Origin: Granulosicoccus sp965367215 | GTDB taxonomy: Bacteria > Pseudomonadota > Gammaproteobacteria > Granulosicoccales > Granulosicoccaceae | NCBI GenBank assembly: GCA_965367215.1 | Contig: CBDUIJ010000114.1 | Location: 1-15,602, forward strand | Length of the DNA stretch: 15,602 nt | Direction: 5' to 3' | In this document: positions 14,332-15,602 of the stretch, piece by piece | How positions within the stretch are numbered: position 1 is the first letter of the stretch | Layout of the letters: each line of letters begins with the position of its first letter | Translations under genes and position numbers: made by a program | The notes under the pieces: model-generated | Database searches by the model: none | Told to the model about the DNA's origin: nothing | Seen by the model: the letters and a program-made list of their open reading frames with translations, nothing else

Positions 14332-15351
14332 ATGAAAAAACCCGCTAGCCCAACCATCGAAGACGTTGCTCGCGCTGCCAACGTGTCAACGGCTACCATC
14401 TCCCGCTCGATCAACAACCCGGAAAAGGTTGCACAGCCAACCCTGACCCGCATACAGGATGTCATTCGAAAGCTGGGGTATACACCGCATTCCGGTGGGC
14501 GCACGCTAGCCTCCAATCGCAGCAATACAGTGGGTGCCATCATCCCCACCATGGCCAATGCGATGTTCGCCAGCGGCCTGCAATCCTTTCAGGAAGAGCT
14601 CTCTACCGCAGGCGTGACCATGCTCGTTGCCAGCTCTGGCTACGATGGACGACACGAATTCAAACAGATCCAATCTCTTGTTACACACGGTGCTGACGGG
14701 CTCTTGCTGATTGGTGCCGAGCGTCTGCCGGAGACTCAGGAATTTCTGGCACTTCGACAGATTCCCTGTGTCATTTCCTGGTGCTACAAACCCGACTCGC
14801 CTCTACTGTTCGCAGGATTCGACAATCACAAGGCCGCCTACGCCATGGCCATGGAAGTGCTGAAACAGGGGCACAGAAAGATCGCAATGATTGCCGGCAT
14901 TTCCAGAGGAAACGATCGAGCCGCCAATCGAATGAAAGGCGTCAAACAGGCTATCGATGATTTTGGCCAGAATGCCAGACTATTGGACGTTATCGAAGCA
15001 AGCTATGCACAGACAGATGGAGGCGATGCCTTCGCTCAGCTGATGAACCGCCCTGATGTGCCGACCGCTATCATCTGCGGTAATGATGTCCTGGCCGCGG
15101 GTGCCATTGTGCGCGCCAGACTATCAGGCATAGCCGTGCCTGATGATGTCTCGATAACGGGGTTCGACGATATCGACATTGCCACCACTGTCTACCCCAC
15201 ACTGACCACTGTGCGCGTACCGCAAAGGCGAATGGGTCGATCAGCTGCCAGACTGTTGCTGGAATTATTGTCGACGGACCACACGCCATCCAGTATCGAA
15301 TTTGAAACGGAAATCATGCATCGTGAATCACTGGGCCCGCCGCGGCGCTAG
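14332..15351 (+). CDS. hpsR: LacI-family transcriptional regulator, probable HpsR-type regulator of the DHPS operon
   Basis: 339-residue regulator. The N-terminal helix-turn-helix is TIEDVARAANVSTATISRSI (residues 8-27), followed by the NNPEKV segment and the minor-groove hinge helix region GYTPHSGGRTLASNRSNTVG (49-68). The rest is a periplasmic-binding-protein-like sensor with the familiar GADGLLLIGAE, VISWCYKP, FDNHKAAYAMAMEVL, CGNDVLAAGAI and SITGFDDIDIATTVYPTLTTV segments. I use the ATG at 14332; a start at 14287 would add 15 residues before the DNA-binding domain. Neither has a good ribosome site. Divergent to the TRAP/HpsN operon with a perfect LacI-type palindrome between. A LacI-type HpsR is known in the Cupriavidus DHPS cluster, so the assignment is well supported by context; the inducer may be DHPS or sulfolactate. 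Confidence 0.9.
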   Translation: MKKPASPTIEDVARAANVSTATISRSINNPEKVAQPTLTRIQDVIRKLGYTPHSGGRTLASNRSNTVGAIIPTMANAMFASGLQSFQEELSTAGVTMLVASSGYDGRHEFKQIQSLVTHGADGLLLIGAERLPETQEFLALRQIPCVISWCYKPDSPLLFAGFDNHKAAYAMAMEVLKQGHRKIAMIAGISRGNDRAANRMKGVKQAIDDFGQNARLLDVIEASYAQTDGGDAFAQLMNRPDVPTAIICGNDVLAAGAIVRARLSGIAVPDDVSITGFDDIDIATTVYPTLTTVRVPQRRMGRSAARLLLELLSTDHTPSSIEFETEIMHRESLGPPRR

Positions 15352-15369
15352 CCACTCGAGTTTCACAGT

Positions 15370-15402
15370 GCTCATGACATGATCAGGCACCATGACATGA
15401 GC
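15370..15402 (+). terminator. Imperfect 12-bp hairpin downstream of the LacI-family gene
   Basis: The arms at 15370-15381 (GCTCATGACATG) and 15391-15402 (CATGACATGAGC) form a 12-bp stem with one A-A mismatch and a 9-base loop, 18 bp after the regulator stop codon. The arms also contain the direct repeat CATGACATGA at 15373-15382 and 15391-15400. No T-run follows, so a classical terminator is uncertain; a protein-binding site for the next gene is the alternative. Confidence 0.4.
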
Positions 15403-15492
15403 CATATTGTGCAGCGATTTCCTGCTGGCACTTTCGTCTCCGTCGCGTTCCTCGGTTAAGCTGTCTACACGATATTGACAAGGTAGATGGAC

Positions 15493-15602
15493 ATGACGAG
15501 CCGGAGTGAATTGCTGCATCGAGCGATCCGTATCGCAACAGTTGCGCATCATGGACAGAACCGCAAATACATCGATGTTCCCTATATCACCCACCCCTTG
15601 TC
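15493..15602 (+). CDS. HD-domain protein, RelA/SpoT-type (p)ppGpp hydrolase-like (partial, cut by window edge)
   Basis: Only the first 36 codons lie in the window. The residues LLHRAIRIATVAHHGQNRKY followed by VPYITHPL match the opening of the HD hydrolase domain of RelA/SpoT and small alarmone hydrolase proteins, in which the histidine of AHxGQ and the histidine of the HPL motif belong to the metal site region. AAGG about 9 bp before the ATG at 15493 supports that start; an in-frame ATG at 15487 is too close to it. Whether it is a long SpoT-like protein or a small stand-alone HD hydrolase cannot be seen. It is read in the same direction as the LacI-type gene but separated by 141 bp and a hairpin, so it is probably an independent gene. 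Confidence 0.75.
   Translation, partial: MTSRSELLHRAIRIATVAHHGQNRKYIDVPYITHPL

Overview
The window reads as about 15.6 kb of ordinary, gene-dense chromosome from a marine-type proteobacterium, most likely a gammaproteobacterium. That placement is an inference from moderate GC, a DUF1127 protein, MocR and GntR-FCD regulators, TRAP transport and organosulfonate catabolism; there is no rRNA or other phylogenetic marker. I see no insertion sequence, phage gene, CRISPR array or tRNA.

Left part (1-3,480). A peptide/nickel-type ABC importer (periplasmic binding protein, then a DppB-like permease cut by the window edge) is read leftward. It diverges from a two-gene rightward operon of a GntR/FCD regulator and a flavin-reductase-like FMN protein, with overlapping stop and start. 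The shared control region carries a perfect 12-bp inverted repeat built from two GTATAC cores, a typical GntR-type operator.

Middle (3,480-5,300). A MocR-type regulator (winged helix fused to an aminotransferase fold) is read leftward. A 9-bp inverted repeat lies across its start region. A 68-residue DUF1127 protein is read rightward.

Main block (5,304-15,351). A nine- or ten-gene leftward operon faces a divergent LacI-family regulator. In transcription order it encodes a small two-helix membrane protein with a TTG start, TRAP solute receptor (DctP), small permease (DctQ), large permease (DctM), an HpsN-like histidinol-dehydrogenase homologue, the two thiamine-diphosphate subunits of a sulfopyruvate-decarboxylase-like enzyme (ComD, ComE), an FMN-dependent L-2-hydroxyacid dehydrogenase (SlcD-like), a short-chain dehydrogenase and a zinc alcohol dehydrogenase. 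This matches the known logic of 2,3-dihydroxypropane-1-sulfonate (DHPS) catabolism. A TRAP system (HpsKLM type) imports DHPS. The two last dehydrogenases (HpsO/HpsP type) interconvert its enantiomers. HpsN oxidises (R)-DHPS to (R)-sulfolactate, the flavoenzyme makes sulfopyruvate, and ComDE decarboxylates it to sulfoacetaldehyde. The C-S bond-breaking enzyme (Xsc, SuyAB or CuyA) is not in the window. A perfect palindrome TGTAAGCGCTTACA overlaps a plausible sigma-70 promoter for the operon, so repression by the LacI/HpsR-type protein is likely.

Right edge. After lacI there is a strong imperfect hairpin, then the first 36 codons of an HD-domain protein resembling the (p)ppGpp hydrolase domain of RelA/SpoT. 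Long antisense reading frames opposite the main genes are treated as shadows.
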